Assembly: GCA_029256185.1 (NCBI GenBank)
Contig: JAQSYI010000001.1
Coordinates: 434,001 to 498,000, forward strand
Reading direction: 5' to 3'
DNA length: 64,000 bases
Origin: Paenibacillaceae bacterium
GTDB taxonomy: Bacteria; Bacillota; Bacilli; Paenibacillales; NBRC-103111
Each line of letters starts with the position of its first letter. The stretch's first letter is position 1. Below, piece by piece: positions 61,774 to 64,000 of this stretch. Below the pieces are notes generated by a model. The model was given only the letters and a program-made list of their open reading frames with translations. It searched no databases and was not told where the DNA came from. The position numbers and the translations under genes were made by a program.

Positions 61774-64000
61774 TGTACTGCAGGAAACAGTTGGTCATGT
61801 TGCTGCTTTTGGTCTTCTCTTTCACGACAATGCTCCCCGTTGCTTATGCCGGGGAGAGTTTTCGCGTGGGAGAAGAGAAAGTGGAAATTCAGGAGGCGGC
61901 GTATAACAGTCAAACCCAAATTGTAAGCGGAAACATTGTAAATTTTGGATCAACCCCCCTTCAGGCAGTCTTACTGGCTGTTTTGTATGACCGCTCGGGG
62001 CAAATGGTGGAGATGTCAACGGAAACCTTCGAGCTAAACGGAACGGCCCCCCATTTTTTTAGCTTGTCTTTTACAGTTGAGCCCGATCCTAATCTTCATG
62101 TTATTAAGCTGCTGGTCTGGGATAATCTCCAGTCCCGGCAGCCTCTGTCAGCTGTCAAGGAGGTTAATCCTTATGAACGGACAGAGACATCGGAAGCGAA
62201 GCTCAATCCGTATCTCATGTTCGTGGGCAAGGTCGTCAGAAGCTTTACCGACTCTGAGGCAGATGCGAAAGCAGTCACGGTAAACGTATCCCAATACATT
62301 GATCTGGAAGCCAAGACTATTAACAGTGTAACGGGAGAATTGAACTGGAATTATGGAATCGGCATCAACCGCCTCAATACGGCAGTTGGACAAGCGGCTA
62401 CCGGTGTGCTGAATGCCACGCCTGCTATTGATCTGCAGAATGTGAGCATTGAATCCGGAAATGAATTTGGTACTATCGCTGTGATTTCACTGGACGGCGC
62501 TCCTATTGCCACCTCCAGGAAGCTGCTGATTCAGGCCTTTACCGAAAATTACCCCTATGGCTTCCGCTCTGAGGATCAGGCTGACGGCACCAAGAAGATC
62601 ACCGCCATGGGCGGAGCTCCCATGAATGTGCGCAATATGGACGCCAGAGTTACGCTGAAGGAGATTGCCGATGTAAGCAAGGTATATGCTCTGGATGTCA
62701 ACGGCTATGTGCGGGAGGAAATTGCCGGAACAGCCTCCGGCGGCAGCTATACTATTCAGCTTCCTGCCGATACGCTGTACACCCTTGTAGAACGGGACGG
62801 CATTCCGGACCCTTACGTGCATGAGGAAGTACCTGTGAAGGAGCCTATGTATGTATGGTGGGAAGGGGAGGACACGGTTGTCCGCGAGAACTTCCCGGCA
62901 ACCTCCGAGTTTGATGCCGATACGTTTCCCAGTAATCGCCACTTGCTGTCGGGCGAGGATTGGCTTGCCTTTGGGCAGCAGCAGATTGTTGAAGGGGCCG
63001 AGCCTTATGCCAAATACGCCATCAATGTTCCCGAGGACGGGGAATATTCCTTCTTCATCCGGAAATTCTGGAAGCACGGTCCATTCCAATGGAGATTTGA
63101 TGAGGGGGAATGGAGGGATCTGGGTGATCCGGTGCTGCTGGATTCAGTTGCCATCAGGCAATATTTATCCGCTAACTGGATTGCACAGGACAATGTGGTA
63201 CTGACGGCAGGCGTCCATACCTTCGAGATCAAGCTGACGATGGAGCCAGACAAACGCACAGCCTCCGCAATTGATGCCTTCCTCCTTACCAAGGATGCCT
63301 TCGTACCCAGCAGCTTAATGCGTCCCGGAGAAAAACTGGGCTATGCAGATCCGAATTTCTGGGCCTTCGAACCGGATGTGGTGGATTGGAGCTCGGAGAG
63401 ACGCAGCTATATTGACATGAGCTGGATGAATGAGGAGAGCGCGGGCCAATCCGGCTATGTACGCCGCGATGGGGAGCGGATGGTTCTGGGAGACGGCCGG
63501 GAGGTCCGCTTTTGGGCGGTAAACGGAGGGCTTGATACCATTAACATGAATCCGTCCCAGTTGGACAGCTATGCCCGGAAATTGGCCAAATACGGTGTCA
63601 ATATGTTCAGACTTCACGGCATGGTATTTGATGACAACGGCAATATTCCAGATGATAGACTGGACCGGCTCCATTACATGGTATCTACTTTCAAGAAGTA
63701 TGGGATCTATACCAATATAAGCCATTATTTCGTACTTTGGTCAGATATGACCAAATCCGAATGGTACAATGATGAGTCGGGAACAGAATTTTCAGATGCG
63801 TATAAGCAGCCTTTTGGTTTGTTGCTGTTCAGCGAGCAACAGCAACAGATGTATAAACAGGGAGTAAGCCGTATGCTGACTACACCCAATCCGTATGAGA
63901 ATGACATTCCTCTTGCTCAGGAACCGGCCATCGTCAATATCGAAATTCAGAACGAGGACAGCTTTCTGTTCCATACCTTCAACCCTTCCCGCTATCCCGC
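61774..64000 (+). CDS. Secreted glycoside hydrolase, TIM-barrel type (3' end beyond window)
   Basis: The frame is open from ATG 61774 (GGAAGGAG upstream) to the window edge, 742 codons. A signal peptide ends near residue 26 (PVAYA/GE). Residues 27-350 look like beta-sandwich domains without a clear family; 'YVWWEGEDTVV' near 363 begins a CBM-like module. From about residue 576 the sequence 'FWAVNGGLDTINMN' and 'YGVNMFRLHGMVFDDNG' resembles the clan-A (GH5/GH2-like) barrel. 'IVNIEIQNEDSFLF' near residue 722 places an Asn-Glu pair where the acid/base Glu is expected. It follows the permease by 25 bp, so it probably produces the sugar imported here. Confidence 0.8.

Overview
The window looks like a chromosomal piece of a Paenibacillus-type, spore-forming, plant-polysaccharide-degrading Firmicute. 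The basis is: strong AAGGAGG-type ribosome binding sites with frequent TTG/GTG starts; lipoprotein sugar-binding proteins with LplB/YtcP-type permease pairs; large membrane AraC regulators and YesM/YesN two-component systems beside each transporter; and an intact prkA-yhbH-spoVR sporulation cluster. No rRNA, tRNA or CRISPR array was seen.

Layout. (1) 1-5211, minus strand: an AraC-type membrane sensor-regulator, two permeases and a binding protein cut by the window edge. (2) 5534-11408, plus: binding protein, two permeases, a second membrane AraC regulator. (3) 11618-16826, minus: prkA, yhbH, spoVR. (4) 17121-21763, plus: cupin-AraC regulator, GH4 glycosidase, large GH105-like hydrolase. (5) 21866-32502, plus: third membrane AraC regulator, binding protein, two permeases, a secreted multidomain pectate lyase and an oligogalacturonate lyase, facing a DUF1861 gene on the minus strand. 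(6) 33921-35836: an AraC regulator followed by a decayed, triply deleted copy of the regulator-GH4 pair of region 4. (7) 36099-50430, plus: two permeases, binding protein, intracellular heparinase-II/III-like protein, GH105/88-type hydrolase, sensor kinase, response regulator, and a 1417-residue secreted CBM96/heparinase-like lyase. (8) 50431-51381: gene-poor, with dispersed repeats and a mariner/IS630-type MITE. (9) 51382-54606, minus: MacAB/YknXYZ-like ABC efflux operon. (10) 54828-64000, plus: sensor kinase, response regulator, binding protein, two permeases and the start of a secreted glycoside hydrolase.

How it works together (inference from families and order): secreted lyases cut pectin-like or other uronate-containing polysaccharides; the binding proteins and permease pairs import the oligosaccharides; cytoplasmic lyase-like, GH105 and GH4 enzymes finish them. 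Each importer has its own adjacent regulator. None of the five importers has an ATPase gene here, so they presumably share an MsmX/UgpC-type ATPase encoded elsewhere.

The most notable observations are the self-contained candidate uronate-polysaccharide locus at 36099-50430; the decayed duplicate at 34848-35836; different large hairpins at every binding-protein-to-permease junction, one of which (59868-59958) overlies the 5' end of a permease; a TA-bounded MITE at 50770-50936; and an exact 8 x 15 bp coding minisatellite in yhbH.
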